A model generated the notes under the pieces. The model ran no database searches. It was not told where the DNA came from and was given only the letters and a program-made list of their open reading frames with translations. From Erythrobacter crassostreae (GTDB lineage Bacteria; Pseudomonadota; Alphaproteobacteria; Sphingomonadales; Sphingomonadaceae): a stretch of DNA of 64,000 nt. This document shows positions 53,593 through 63,484 of the stretch, one piece after another. Position numbers and translations under genes: made by a program. The stretch is from positions 1,798,001-1,862,000 of the forward strand of contig NZ_JAGSPC010000001.1 of NCBI RefSeq assembly GCF_019204045.1, in the 5' to 3' direction. Each line of letters starts with the position of its first letter. Positions within the stretch are counted from its first letter, which is position 1.

Positions 53593-54285
53593 TCAATCGA
53601 AGCCGACGAACCGCATCGCGTCCTTAAGCTCCTTGCGCGGTGTGTAGACCGCGTTGGCCGGAAAATCAGGGTCGGGCCAACCCATCGCGACGGCTTTCAT
53701 GATCACCTGATCGTCTGGAATTCCTGCATGTTTACGGACGACAGGGCTTTGCATGATGCCTTGTGAGTTGATCACACAGCCGAGCCCGCGAGACCAAGCA
53801 GCGTTGACCAATGCTGTCGTCGCCGCGCCGCAATCAAACGCAGTGTCGTCGCTGGTGCCAAGCTCACGATCATAAGTGACGATCACGCAAACAGGGGCAT
53901 CGAACTGGCGGAAACCGCGCAGAACCCAGTCTTGCCGCGAATCTTTGTCTTCGCGTTCAATGCCCATCTCGGCAAAAAGCTGTTTGGCAACTTCGATCTG
54001 ACGTTCGCGGTGGACGCCTGCAAACGGTTCGCCCATGCGAAATTCGCGGCTGTCCGGTTCACCCGCCAAAATGCGTTCGGTGTTGCCTTTGCGGATTTTG
54101 TCGAGCGGTTCGCCGGTTATGATGTGGAAATGCCACGGCTGGGTATTCATCGAAGTGGGCGACCGCATAGCAAGACCTACTACTTCTTCGATCAGCTGCC
54201 GCGGGACTGGCTTGTCGAGGTAGCCACGGATCGACTTTCGACCTTGCACAACCTCTGAAAAAGTCTGGTTCTCGTTACCGCCCAC
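53593..54285 (-). CDS. Nitroreductase-family protein
   Basis: This 230-residue flavoprotein has the nitroreductase N-terminus (QGRKSIRGYLDKPVPRQL and MRSPTSMNTQPWHF) that binds FMN, plus the downstream GLGCVINSQGIMQ and AVAMGWPDPDFPANA blocks. Such enzymes reduce nitro compounds, quinones or related acceptors with NAD(P)H. The physiological acceptor is unknown. It is a single gene on the minus strand, 80 bases from the TauD-like gene. Confidence 0.88.
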   Translation of the reverse strand: MGGNENQTFSEVVQGRKSIRGYLDKPVPRQLIEEVVGLAMRSPTSMNTQPWHFHIITGEPLDKIRKGNTERILAGEPDSREFRMGEPFAGVHRERQIEVAKQLFAEMGIEREDKDSRQDWVLRGFRQFDAPVCVIVTYDRELGTSDDTAFDCGAATTALVNAAWSRGLGCVINSQGIMQSPVVRKHAGIPDDQVIMKAVAMGWPDPDFPANAVYTPRKELKDAMRFVGFD

Positions 54286-54365
54286 TATGCTCTCCTGATT
54301 CTGTTTCGATGGAGAGCTAGCCTACGGCGGGCGTTGCGCAAAATCCCTTACGGCATCCGATTGGC

Positions 54366-55223
54366 TCAAGCGTCAAAATAGGGCTTGTCCCCCGCGATGG
54401 TGACGCGCTCCATCACTCGGCGCGCGGGAAAGTAATCGGACACAGCAAGGTGCTGGCACGTACGGTTGTCCCAAAAGGCGATTGATCCTGCCTGCCAGCG
54501 GAACCGGCATTGAATTTCGGTATCCGCTGCCGTCTTGTATAGATGCGCGAGTAGCGATTTGCTTTCGTCCTTTGAAAGCCCCTCGATATGGCTGGTGAAG
54601 GCGGTGTTGACGTAGATCACACGCTCACCGGTCTCCGGATGCGTGCGGATCACTGGATGACGCATCAACGGGTATTTCTCTTGCAGCTCTTCTGGTGTTT
54701 TACCGAGCCGTTTGGCGAAGACGCGGCTTATATCATGCACCGCTGTCAGCCCTTCGCAAAAACGCATCATCTGTTCGGACAGTCGCTCATAGGCGAGGTG
54801 CATATTGGCAAAGCATGTGTCGCCTCCGCAGTCTGGCACTTCGCGGGCGAGTAGGATCGAACCTAGCGATGGCTCTTCGCGCCAAGTGACGTCGGAATGC
54901 CAATAGTTTTCCTTACCGCGGCTTTTCGGGCCGTGCGAAATCCGCAGAACCTCTGGGTTTGGCTGATCCTTTGGCGTCGCCGGATGGACCTCCAACTCGC
55001 CGAAATGCCGCGCAAAGGCGATATGTTGTTCTTGCGTCAGATCCTGATTGCGGAAAAAGACTACACCATGCTTGAGCAGCGCCGCGCGGATTTGCGGTAC
55101 CGCGTCACCAATATCCGCAGCGCCAATATCAACGCCAAGGATTTCGGCACCGATTGCTGGCGTTATCGGACGAATATCCAGCGAGCCCGTGTTCAGCGCT
55201 GCGCGGTCAAATGTGGTTGCCAT
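54366..55223 (-). CDS. TauD/TfdA-family 2-oxoglutarate dioxygenase
   Basis: This 285-residue protein has the Fe(II)/2-oxoglutarate dioxygenase fold. The metal motif is His-X-Asp in NYWHSDVTW, with the distal histidine in NRTCQHLAVSDY. The arginine binding 2-oxoglutarate is probably in the PARRVMERVTI region. Members hydroxylate taurine, alkyl sulfates or herbicides. The substrate here is unknown. It is followed on the minus strand by the nitroreductase gene, and hemA lies upstream by 29 bases. Confidence 0.87.
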   Translation of the reverse strand: MATTFDRAALNTGSLDIRPITPAIGAEILGVDIGAADIGDAVPQIRAALLKHGVVFFRNQDLTQEQHIAFARHFGELEVHPATPKDQPNPEVLRISHGPKSRGKENYWHSDVTWREEPSLGSILLAREVPDCGGDTCFANMHLAYERLSEQMMRFCEGLTAVHDISRVFAKRLGKTPEELQEKYPLMRHPVIRTHPETGERVIYVNTAFTSHIEGLSKDESKSLLAHLYKTAADTEIQCRFRWQAGSIAFWDNRTCQHLAVSDYFPARRVMERVTIAGDKPYFDA

Positions 55224-55252
55224 TGCTCTCTCCCGGCTGGGAGTGTGCGCGA

Positions 55253-56473
55253 TTAGGCAGCTTTCGCCAAGTCCATTTCGAGCCGGTCCCAGATTTCGAC
55301 CAATGCGTCTGTCAACTCGTCCATCATCGCTTCGCTGTGATGCGGGCCGGGGGTGAAGCGCAGACGTTCTGTGCCGCGGGGCACTGTAGGGAAATTGATC
55401 GGTTGAACGTAGACTCCGTATTCAGCGAGCAGAATGTCACTGATTTTCTTTGCGCGGACCGGATCGCCGACCATCAGCGGAACAATATGAGTGACGCTGT
55501 CCATGACAGGCAGACCGGCTTCGGCGAATTTCAGCTTGAGCATAGCGGCGGCTTGCTGCTGAGCATTTCGCTCTACGCTCGAGGATTTGAGGTGTTTGAC
55601 CGATGCGAGCACGCCAGCGACCAGAACTGGCGAAAGCGATGTGGTGAAGATGAAACCGGGCGCATAGGAGCGGATGCAGTCGATGACGCGGGTATCGGCG
55701 GCGATATAACCGCCCATCACGCCGAATGCTTTGCCCAGAGTGCCTTCGATAATGTCGATCCGGTGCGCGGCGTTGTCGCGCTGCGAGATGCCGCCGCCAT
55801 TCTCGCCATACATGCCAACGGCGTGGACTTCGTCGATATAGGTTAGCGCGTTGTATTTTTCCGCGAGGTCGCAAATCGCGTGGATCGGGGCGACATCGCC
55901 GTCCATCGAATAGACGCTTTCAAAAGCGATAACTTTGGGCGCGTCCGCGTCTTCTGCGGCCAGCATTTGTTCGAGATGCGCCATATCGTTGTGGCGAAAA
56001 ACGCGCTTTTCACAGCCGGAATTGCGGATGCCCGCGATCATACTAGCGTGATTGAGCGCGTCGGAGAAAATCACGCATCCAGGTAGCAGCTTGCCGAGCG
56101 TGGATAGCGTCGCGTCGTTTGAGACATAGCCGCTGGTAAAGGTCAGCGCGCTGTCTTTGCCGTGCAATTCGGCTAGCTCTTTCTCGAGCTCGACATGAAG
56201 GTGCGTGTTGCCTCCGATATTGCGCGTGCCGCCGGAGCCTGCACCAACATCGTGCAACGCCTCTTCCATCGCGCCAATCACTTTTTCGTGCTGGCCCATG
56301 CACAGGTAATCGTTGGAGCACCAAACCGTGATCGGTTTTGGTCCGTTATGCCCGTGAAAACAGCGTGCATTCGGGTACGCGCCTTTGTTACGCATGATGT
56401 CGATAAAGACTCGGTAACGGCCCTCTTCGTGAAGGCGGTCAATCGCGGTGTCGAATATCTGATCGTAGTTCAA
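55253..56473 (-). CDS. hemA: 5-aminolevulinate synthase
   Basis: HemA condenses glycine and succinyl-CoA to 5-aminolevulinate, the C4 route of tetrapyrrole synthesis used by alphaproteobacteria. The 406-residue fold I PLP enzyme has the cofactor lysine in [16 protein letters not shown], plus [15 protein letters not shown] and the N-terminal [10 protein letters not shown]. It supplies haem for the cytochromes made by the ccm genes in this window. The start at 56473 ([17 protein letters not shown]) is typical of the family. Confidence 0.96.
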   Translation of the reverse strand: MNYDQIFDTAIDRLHEEGRYRVFIDIMRNKGAYPNARCFHGHNGPKPITVWCSNDYLCMGQHEKVIGAMEEALHDVGAGSGGTRNIGGNTHLHVELEKELAELHGKDSALTFTSGYVSNDATLSTLGKLLPGCVIFSDALNHASMIAGIRNSGCEKRVFRHNDMAHLEQMLAAEDADAPKVIAFESVYSMDGDVAPIHAICDLAEKYNALTYIDEVHAVGMYGENGGGISQRDNAAHRIDIIEGTLGKAFGVMGGYIAADTRVIDCIRSYAPGFIFTTSLSPVLVAGVLASVKHLKSSSVERNAQQQAAAMLKLKFAEAGLPVMDSVTHIVPLMVGDPVRAKKISDILLAEYGVYVQPINFPTVPRGTERLRFTPGPHHSEAMMDELTDALVEIWDRLEMDLAKAA

Positions 56474-56602
56474 GTGACGAACTCATGCTTAGAATTGGCG
56501 TATCGCAGCGCGGATTATAGCCCCAACTGCGCCCTATTGTTGGCGATTATCTAGGAAAGAGTAATCGGTTTTGCCACTGCGATCTTTGCGAGCCGTTCGC
56601 AG

Positions 56603-57400
56603 CTAAAAATTCTGAATGTCTTCAATGCCATACCGGGTGAGTGCGCTGGCAAGCGGAGTGAAAGCGTCAAGCGGTCCGGTGGTCACTGCGAAATCAGGCT
56701 GCGAGCGTTCAAATTTCTGACCTTGCGTAAGCGAGACTATCCGCCGCGCGATCCCCTCGGCTCCATCGATCAATTGGACGTTTTTACCGAAAGCGATTGC
56801 GAGCTCATCGCGCAGCAGCGGGAAATGGGTGCAGGCCAGCACGACCGTGTCCATCTCACTCGCGCCGGGTTTTGCGAGAAGGCCGGCAACAGCTGCGTCG
56901 ATATCGGATTGGTTGACGGGTTTTCCGCGCAGCTTCGCCTCGGTCGGGTCAACTAATCCGGGGGCGGCGTGGCGAAGCATGGTCTTGCCAGCGGCGAACT
57001 CGCATTCGAGATTGTCGACATAGGCCTGCCGAATGGTGGCCTCAGTGCCGAGAAGACCGATTGTTCCGGTCTTGGTAAGCGCCGCCGCTGGCTTAATCGC
57101 TGGCACTGTGCCGACGACAGGAATTTCGAGGACATCGCGCACCATGCCCAATGCAATCGTGCTGGCGGTGTTGCAAGCAATGCAGATCAGCCGTGGCCGG
57201 TACCGTTCAGCCATGCGCCCGAGCAATCCGCATACCCGTGCAGCGACTTCCGCTTCGCTTTTCGTACCATAAGGCAGGCCCGCCTGATCGGCAGCGAAGA
57301 TTACCGGTGCATCTGGCATCACTGTGCGAAGCTCACCCAGCACGGTGAGCCCACCAACGCCGGTGTCGAGGATCAGAATTGGAGAGGATGGATCGGTAAT
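56603..57400 (-). CDS. murI: Glutamate racemase MurI with apparent ATT start
   Basis: MurI makes D-glutamate for peptidoglycan. Family features are the catalytic cysteines in CIACNTAST and LACTHFPLL, and GVGGLTVL near the start. No ATG, GTG or TTG is found in frame between a stop upstream and a GTG at 57343. That GTG would delete the conserved N-terminal LDTGVGG loop. A codon ATT at 57398-57400 gives MTDPSSPILILDTGVGG and a normal 265-residue protein. Either this gene uses a rare ATT start or the base is a sequence error. The product family is secure; the start codon is not. Confidence 0.9.
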   Translation of the reverse strand: MTDPSSPILILDTGVGGLTVLGELRTVMPDAPVIFAADQAGLPYGTKSEAEVAARVCGLLGRMAERYRPRLICIACNTASTIALGMVRDVLEIPVVGTVPAIKPAAALTKTGTIGLLGTEATIRQAYVDNLECEFAAGKTMLRHAAPGLVDPTEAKLRGKPVNQSDIDAAVAGLLAKPGASEMDTVVLACTHFPLLRDELAIAFGKNVQLIDGAEGIARRIVSLTQGQKFERSQPDFAVTTGPLDAFTPLASALTRYGIEDIQNF

Positions 57401-57505
57401 GGCTCTAATTATCCAGTGTGATCTTGCCGTTGCAAGGTCTATTACTTAGGCACAGGCAAAAGTGAACCGACAATAAGAAACCAGGCAACTAAACGAAGGA
57501 CCATA

Positions 57506-58087
57506 ATGGAACCGATTTACGCCGCATTGCTGGGTTTCCTGCTGGGATCGGTTCCGTTCGGATTGATCCTGACCAAGGCGGCTGGGTTTGGCGATGTGCG
57601 CGATATTGGCAGCGGCAGCATCGGTGCGACCAATGTTCTTCGTACCGGAAACAAAGGCTTGGCAGCGGCGACGGTGCTGCTCGATGCGGCAAAGGGTGCT
57701 GTCCCTGTTCTGCTTACGGGCCAATTCCTGCCAGGCACCGAAGGTATTGCTGCGGTCGCAGCTGTCGCTGGCCACTGTTTTACCCCTTGGCTGAAATTCA
57801 AAGGCGGGAAGGGATTTGCAACAGCCGCAGGCGTTTTGCTCGCGCTGGCATGGCCCGTCATGCTCGTTTGCGCGGCAATCTGGGCGGCGACCCTTGCGCT
57901 CAGCCGTATCTCCTCGGTTTCATCAATGACAACGGTCGTTGCCGCTCCGCTTGTGGGGTGGGCCATGGGCTATCCTGCTATCGCCCTCCCGCTTATCGCA
58001 ATAGCGGCCATTGTGCTGGTTCAGCATCGCGCAAATATTGGCCGATTGCTCAAGGGTGAAGAGCCGAAGGTTGGCAGCAAGAAGTGA
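57506..58087 (+). CDS. plsY: Glycerol-3-phosphate acyltransferase PlsY
   Basis: PlsY transfers acyl groups from acyl-phosphate to glycerol-3-phosphate, the first step of membrane lipid synthesis. The 193-residue membrane protein has about five helices and the motifs GSGSIGATNVLR and KFKGGKGFATAAGV, which carry the phosphate-binding and catalytic residues. The ATG has AAGGA upstream. Its stop overlaps the GTG start of dprA by four bases. Confidence 0.95.
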   Translation: MEPIYAALLGFLLGSVPFGLILTKAAGFGDVRDIGSGSIGATNVLRTGNKGLAAATVLLDAAKGAVPVLLTGQFLPGTEGIAAVAAVAGHCFTPWLKFKGGKGFATAAGVLLALAWPVMLVCAAIWAATLALSRISSVSSMTTVVAAPLVGWAMGYPAIALPLIAIAAIVLVQHRANIGRLLKGEEPKVGSKK

Positions 58088-59220
58088 GCGATGACGCAGT
58101 GCCCGCACTGTCGCAAGCAGAGGCTTTCGCCCGCATCCGGTTGCTGCGTTCACCTAATATAGGTCCCGTAAGTTACGCGCAATTGCTCGCACGGTTCGGC
58201 ACTGCGGCTCAGGCTATCGAGGCGCTGCCCGATCTCGCAAGCCGTGGAAAATCCCCCTACAAGGCGGCGCCAGCCGAGCGAATAGAGGCGGAAGTGAACG
58301 GCGTGCGCAAAGCGGGGGCACGATACCTTTTCCATGATCAGGCGGACTACCCTGAATTGCTGGCGCAGATTGAAAGCGCGCCGCCGATCATCACCTGCCG
58401 CGGCAATCTGGCGTTAGCGTCTGAGCCATGCGTGGCGATGGTGGGCGCGCGCAATGCTAGCGCGGCGGCGGTTAAACTGGCGCGAGAGTTTGCAGGGGCT
58501 TTGGCCGAAGCGGGTTTCACGGTCGTATCAGGCTTGGCGAGGGGGATTGATGGCGCCAGCCATGAGGGCGCTTTCCCACGGACCATCGGCGTTATCGCGA
58601 GCGGGATCGACATCGCTTACCCGCCACAGCACACAGACTTGCAAGAGCGAATAGCGAATGAAGGTCTGCTGATCGCGGAACAGCCGCCAGGCACCGAGCC
58701 GCGCGGGCGGCATTTCCCAAGCCGCAACCGGATCATTGCCGGTTTGGCCAGCGGTACTCTTGTGGTTGAAGCTGCGCCCAAGTCAGGAACTCTTATCACC
58801 GCACGATTGGCTGGTGAGGCAGGTCGCGAAGTGATGGCAATCCCCGGTTCGCCGCTCGATACACGATCTCTTGGCTGTAATCAGCTGATCCGCGATGGCG
58901 CTGTGTTGGTGCAATCACCAGAAGAAGTTATCGAACTGCTTCAGAGCTTCACCGGCGCACCGCGATCGACCTTCCGCGTCGCTGAGGAGAGTGTCGATTT
59001 CGACTACAACGAATTGGCCGTGGTTGAGTCAGGTGATGGCGGGGCCGAGGCCGCAATATCCGGCCTACTGTCAACTGCGCCGATCAGCGTCGACGAATTG
59101 ATCCGCCAATCAGGGGCCAGCGCGGCGGCGGTCCATATGGCATTGCTCGAGCTGGAAATTACCGGGGAGTTGGAGCGGCACGCCGGTGGACTGGTCAGTC
59201 TGACCGGGGCACAGAGATAA
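58084..59220 (+). CDS. dprA: DNA-processing protein DprA
   Basis: DprA loads RecA onto incoming single-stranded DNA in natural transformation. The 378-residue protein has the Rossmann-like core (MVGARNASAAAVKLAREF, SGLARGIDGASHE, FPSRNRIIAGLA) and a C-terminal winged-helix-like region (LLSTAPISVDELIRQSG). The GTG start at 58084 overlaps the plsY stop. Other competence genes are not in this window. DprA is widespread even in organisms not known to be competent. Confidence 0.94.
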   Translation: MSDDAVPALSQAEAFARIRLLRSPNIGPVSYAQLLARFGTAAQAIEALPDLASRGKSPYKAAPAERIEAEVNGVRKAGARYLFHDQADYPELLAQIESAPPIITCRGNLALASEPCVAMVGARNASAAAVKLAREFAGALAEAGFTVVSGLARGIDGASHEGAFPRTIGVIASGIDIAYPPQHTDLQERIANEGLLIAEQPPGTEPRGRHFPSRNRIIAGLASGTLVVEAAPKSGTLITARLAGEAGREVMAIPGSPLDTRSLGCNQLIRDGAVLVQSPEEVIELLQSFTGAPRSTFRVAEESVDFDYNELAVVESGDGGAEAAISGLLSTAPISVDELIRQSGASAAAVHMALLELEITGELERHAGGLVSLTGAQR

Positions 59221-59247
59221 GTTATCAAAATCAGGGACTAACTTACA

Positions 59248-59961
59248 ATGAAGAACGAGCTTACGCTCACCAACCTGCTCAACCAGACGGTTGCCGAGCT
59301 CACCGAGAATGGCCGGATAGTCGGCATCTTTTTGGCGTTGATGGTGCCCGTTAGTGGTTTTTTCGGCTGGGTCGCGGTCGCAGGCGGAGCAGCATCATCC
59401 ATCTTCGATCTTAGCTCTACGACCAATATACTCGCTCTTGGCGGGGGGCTTATTGCTATCGGTTTGGCTGCTTTCGCGTTTATGATCGCTCTGACCTATT
59501 GGTTCTATGCAGCGCTTATGGCGTATGAGTCTGCTCCGGGCTTTGGGCGAATATGGCCGTGGATCGGGATCTATATTCTCGCTTCATTGGGCATTGGTTT
59601 TGGTCTTATCCTATTGATCGTTCCCGGCGTTATCTTGGTTGTCCGTTGGGCAATTGCGTTGCCGCTCGTGATTGAGGGTAAGATACCTGCCATGGATACG
59701 TTCGGGGAAAGTTGGGAGAGGACCAGCAGGTATGGTTGGTCCATTTTCGGCCTCTTGGTCATTCTTGTGATCGGGATGCTGATCTTGACCGGCATTGTTA
59801 CTGGAATTTCTACCATTCTCGGCGGCCAAGCCTCAATTCCCGGGATCATCCTTGCGGCTCTGGTCGATGCCCTAAATTCGGCAGTTTTTGTCGCAGTTTC
59901 AGTGGCTGCTTGGAGGCTTTCGACGGACAAATCCGATGAAGTAGCCGAAGTTTTCGGTTAG
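59248..59961 (+). CDS. Hypothetical polytopic membrane protein, first of a pair
   Basis: This 237-residue protein is mainly hydrophobic with about six membrane segments and a Gly/Ala-rich pattern (LGGGLIAIGLAAFAFMIAL, IGFGLILLIVPGVILVVRW). It resembles the glycerophosphodiester phosphodiesterase membrane-domain-like or DUF-type integral proteins, but I do not recognise a specific family. Its stop is 6 bases before the next gene, a similar membrane protein. The two share the LIVPGVILVVRWAIALPLV-type block (FWIPGIILGAKWVMAPSYL in the second). Function is unknown. Confidence 0.66.
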   Translation: MKNELTLTNLLNQTVAELTENGRIVGIFLALMVPVSGFFGWVAVAGGAASSIFDLSSTTNILALGGGLIAIGLAAFAFMIALTYWFYAALMAYESAPGFGRIWPWIGIYILASLGIGFGLILLIVPGVILVVRWAIALPLVIEGKIPAMDTFGESWERTSRYGWSIFGLLVILVIGMLILTGIVTGISTILGGQASIPGIILAALVDALNSAVFVAVSVAAWRLSTDKSDEVAEVFG

Positions 59962-59967
59962 TTCGCA

Positions 59968-60654
59968 ATGGCCTATGTACCGACACGCACCGCTACGACC
60001 GGCCAGTTGATTGGGGGCACATTCGATGTGCTCGCTTCAAGCAGCCGCGAAATCGCGGTCTATGTGGCTGTATTCGCCGGCATGGGTTTGTTGCTTGCTA
60101 TCGACAGCGTTGAGGGGCTGGTTTCAACCCTCAGTTTCCTGCTCTATTTTCCCGCGCAGTATTGGTTGTGCCGCCGAATGTTGCTCCGCGCGGGATTGAA
60201 TCATTCGGATCAATTCCGCGTTTTCAGCCTTTTTGGGATGGCGGTGTTGCTTGGCCTCGCGCTGATGGTTGGGTTCAATATCTTTTGGATTCCGGGCATA
60301 ATCCTCGGAGCGAAATGGGTCATGGCGCCGTCCTATCTCACGACACGCGATGGCAATTTGTTCGATGCGATAGGAGACGCGTGGCGAGCGAGCGATGGCA
60401 ACACTTTGTCGCTCTCATTGGCTTACACCGCAGTCGGTGCCATCGGACTGTTCGTGTTCTGGGGCGTCATCATCGCAGCGAGCCTCACAGAAACGGTGAT
60501 TGCTGATGGGAGCAGTCTTGTAAGCGGACCCGCCGCGGGGCTTTTCCTGTCGGTCTCGATCAATGTGTTACCGATCATGATGATGGCACTTTCTGTGGCC
60601 TCATACCGATTGCTTTCCGATGAAATGGAAGACCTTACGGAAGTGTTCGCATAA
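59968..60654 (+). CDS. Hypothetical polytopic membrane protein, second of a pair
   Basis: This 228-residue protein has about six hydrophobic segments and a layout like the preceding gene: a short N-terminus, paired helices, the FWIPGIILGAKWVMAPSYL block and a final helix followed by an acidic tail (DEMEDLTEVFA), which matches the DEVAEVFG tail of its neighbour. The shared end and middle block point to an old duplication. Function is unknown. The gene ends 150 bases before topA. Confidence 0.66.
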   Translation: MAYVPTRTATTGQLIGGTFDVLASSSREIAVYVAVFAGMGLLLAIDSVEGLVSTLSFLLYFPAQYWLCRRMLLRAGLNHSDQFRVFSLFGMAVLLGLALMVGFNIFWIPGIILGAKWVMAPSYLTTRDGNLFDAIGDAWRASDGNTLSLSLAYTAVGAIGLFVFWGVIIAASLTETVIADGSSLVSGPAAGLFLSVSINVLPIMMMALSVASYRLLSDEMEDLTEVFA

Positions 60655-60804
60655 ATGGGTGGCTGACATTGCTCGGCTTTGCTCTATACGGCGCGCTCAT
60701 AAAGCAGATGTTATACGAACTTTCGATTGACCACTTGACGCTTTGCGGATGCCGACCCCACTCTCGCGCATACGTACACGTGTAGGGACATAGACCAGAC
60801 CACC

Positions 60805-63384
60805 ATGCAGCTTGTCATTGTAGAATCGCCGGCCAAGGCAAAGACTATCGAGAAATATCTGGGCAAGGACTTCAAAGTCCTTGCTAGCTACGGCCACGTC
60901 CGCGATCTGCCGCCAAAGGATGGCAGCGTGCGGCCTGATGATGACTTCGCGATGGATTGGGAGCTTTATCGCGATAAGCAGAAGCGGTTCAAAGAAATCA
61001 GCGACGCGGCCAAGGATGCGGACCGCTTGGTCCTCGCGACTGACCCTGATCGCGAAGGTGAAGCGATCAGTTGGCATGTTCAGGAGCTTTTGAGGAAGCG
61101 TAAGAACCTGCCGACCAAAGTCGACCGGGTCACATTCAACGCGATCACGAAATCCGCCGTGACCGAAGCGATGAAGTCGCCGCGTGAGCTCGATCAGCCT
61201 TTGATCGACGCCTATCTGGCTCGCCGCGCGCTCGATTATCTGTTTGGCTTTACCCTTTCGCCGGTCCTGTGGCGCAAGCTGCCCGGTGCGAAATCGGCCG
61301 GCCGCGTGCAATCTGTTGCTTTGCGTCTGATCGTTGACCGTGAGCGCGAGATCGAAGCGTTCAATGCCGATGAATACTGGTCAGTTCTGGCGAAACTGCA
61401 GCACGATGGCACTGAATTTGATGCGCGTCTGGTCCGGTACAAAGGCGAGAAGCTCGAAAAGCTATCGCTAGGCGGCGAGGGCGCAGCGATGGAGGCCAAG
61501 GCCGCCGTTGAAAGCGGGCGCTTCACCGTTGAAGGCATCGAGACAAAGCCGCTCAAACGCAATCCGTCCCCGCCGTTCACAACATCGACCATGCAGCAGG
61601 AAGCCTCGCGCAAGCTTGGCTTTTCCGCGAGCCACACGATGCGTCTCGCGCAGTCGTTGTATGAAGCGGGCGCGATCACATACATGCGTACCGACGGTGT
61701 GCAGATGGATATGTCGGCTATTATGGCGGCGCGCGACGCGATTGAAGAGCGTTTTGCAACTGAGTATCGCCCGGAAAAACCGCGTTTCTATAGCACCAAA
61801 GCCAAGAACGCTCAGGAGGCGCACGAGGCGATCCGTCCGACCAATTTCAGCCGCGATAAAGTTGGCGCGGGCGACGAAGCGAAACTGTATTCGCTGATCT
61901 TCAAGCGCGCGATGGCCAGCCAGATGTCCGCCGCTCAGCTTGAACGAACAACTGTAACTTTGCGCGATGCAACGGGTAGCCACGAATTGCGCGCGACCGG
62001 TCAGGTTGTGAAATTCCCCGGCTTCTTCGCGGTCTATCAGGAGGGCTTTGACGATAAGTCTGACGATGATGAAGACGGTCTGCTGCCAGCGATGAAGGAC
62101 GGCGATGTGCCGGCCAAAACCGCGGTCGAGGCGAACCAGCACTTCACCCAGCCGCCGCCGCGTTTCTCCGAGGCCTCGCTGGTCAAACGCCTCGAAGAAC
62201 TCGGCATTGGCCGCCCTTCGACCTACGCGTCGACCATTCAGACGGTGCGCGACCGCGATTATGTCCGCATGGAGAAAAACCGCTTCTTCGCAGAGGAAAG
62301 TGGGCGCCTGCTCACGGCATTCCTCGAACGGTTCTTCCCGACCTATGTCGCCTATGAATTCACCGCCGGAATGGAGGACGAACTCGACGTCGTCTCCGAT
62401 GGCCGCGAGGACTACAAAACGCTGTTGTCGAAGTTCTGGAAAGACTTCAAACCCAAGACCGAAGAGGTCATGGAAAAACTGCCGAGCGAAGTCACAGAAG
62501 TGCTCGACGAGTACCTCTCCGACTATCTCTTTCCAGAGCGTGAAGACGGTAAAGACGCACGTTTCTGCCCGCTATGTGATCAAGAGGGACGCGAAGGCGG
62601 CAAGCTGAACCTGCGTGGCGGACGTTTCGGCGCGTTTATCGCCTGTCAGAATTATCCGGAGTGCAAATACACCCGCCGCTTTGCCCAGCCGGGCGCGGAT
62701 GGTGAAGATCCGGCCGAGGACGGTTTGATGGGTGAGCACCCAGAAACCGGCGCGGAAATCCACCGCAAATCGGGACGTTTCGGCCCCTATGTTGAGATGG
62801 AAGTCGACGAGAAGAAGAAACGCGCTTCGATCCCCAAAGACCTCGACGATTTTGATCTGGAATGGGCGGTCAAACTGCTCGATCTGCCGCGGATTGTCGG
62901 TGCGCACCCTGAAACGGGCAATGAGATTGAGGCGGCGATTGGCCGCTATGGTCCGTATCTGCGCCATGACGGCAAATACGCCAAGCTGACCAGCACGCGC
63001 GACGTGTTTGACACCGGCATGAACGCCGCTGTTACGATGCTGGCCGAAGCTGCAAACCGCAAAGGCGGATCGCGCGGCAAGGCAGAACCGATCAAGACGC
63101 TGGGCGAACACCCAACAAGCGGCGGCGAGATCAAAGTCATGCCGGGCCGCTATGGCCCCTATGTTACCGACGGCAACGTCAACGCAACGATCCCGAAGGA
63201 CGTGAAGCCGGAGGATATCGAAGCGGCGCAAGCGATCGAACTAATAGATGCCCGCGCTGCCAAGGGACCGGCTAAGAAAAAGGGTCGCAAAAAGGCCGCG
63301 CCAAAGAAGAAGGCAGCCGCCAAAAAGCCTTCTGCAAAGAAGAAAGCTCCGGCCAAGAAAAAGGCGCCTGCCAAAGACGCCTGA
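60805..63384 (+). CDS. topA: DNA topoisomerase I
   Basis: TopA relaxes negative supercoils by transient single-strand breakage. The 859-residue protein has a Toprim domain (VIVESPAKAKTIEKYLG, then ATDPDREGEAISWH) and the active-site tyrosine in AITYMRTDGVQ (about residue 294). A zinc-ribbon region follows (FCPLCDQEGREGG, then CQNYPECKY). Three C-terminal repeats come next (GRFGPYVEME, GRYGPYLRHD, GRYGPYVTDG). The last 40 residues are a Lys/Ala/Pro-rich tail, common in this lineage and likely DNA-binding. Confidence 0.96.
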   Translation: MQLVIVESPAKAKTIEKYLGKDFKVLASYGHVRDLPPKDGSVRPDDDFAMDWELYRDKQKRFKEISDAAKDADRLVLATDPDREGEAISWHVQELLRKRKNLPTKVDRVTFNAITKSAVTEAMKSPRELDQPLIDAYLARRALDYLFGFTLSPVLWRKLPGAKSAGRVQSVALRLIVDREREIEAFNADEYWSVLAKLQHDGTEFDARLVRYKGEKLEKLSLGGEGAAMEAKAAVESGRFTVEGIETKPLKRNPSPPFTTSTMQQEASRKLGFSASHTMRLAQSLYEAGAITYMRTDGVQMDMSAIMAARDAIEERFATEYRPEKPRFYSTKAKNAQEAHEAIRPTNFSRDKVGAGDEAKLYSLIFKRAMASQMSAAQLERTTVTLRDATGSHELRATGQVVKFPGFFAVYQEGFDDKSDDDEDGLLPAMKDGDVPAKTAVEANQHFTQPPPRFSEASLVKRLEELGIGRPSTYASTIQTVRDRDYVRMEKNRFFAEESGRLLTAFLERFFPTYVAYEFTAGMEDELDVVSDGREDYKTLLSKFWKDFKPKTEEVMEKLPSEVTEVLDEYLSDYLFPEREDGKDARFCPLCDQEGREGGKLNLRGGRFGAFIACQNYPECKYTRRFAQPGADGEDPAEDGLMGEHPETGAEIHRKSGRFGPYVEMEVDEKKKRASIPKDLDDFDLEWAVKLLDLPRIVGAHPETGNEIEAAIGRYGPYLRHDGKYAKLTSTRDVFDTGMNAAVTMLAEAANRKGGSRGKAEPIKTLGEHPTSGGEIKVMPGRYGPYVTDGNVNATIPKDVKPEDIEAAQAIELIDARAAKGPAKKKGRKKAAPKKKAAAKKPSAKKKAPAKKKAPAKDA

Positions 63385-63394
63385 CGCCCTGATC

Positions 63395-63427
63395 AGCGCC
63401 GCTCGGTGAGAAACCTCGAGCGGCGCT
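63395..63427 (+). terminator. Hairpin after topA
   Basis: AGCGCCGCTCG (63395-63405) pairs perfectly with CGAGCGGCGCT (63417-63427) around an 11-base loop, just after the topA stop. The following CATAAATCCTTTAG is T-containing but not a continuous T run. It is likely a terminator. Confidence 0.68.
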
Positions 63428-63484
63428 CATAAATCCTTTAGTATTTCCCCTTAGCACGTGTCTCAATATCGAGGGCCAAGACAC

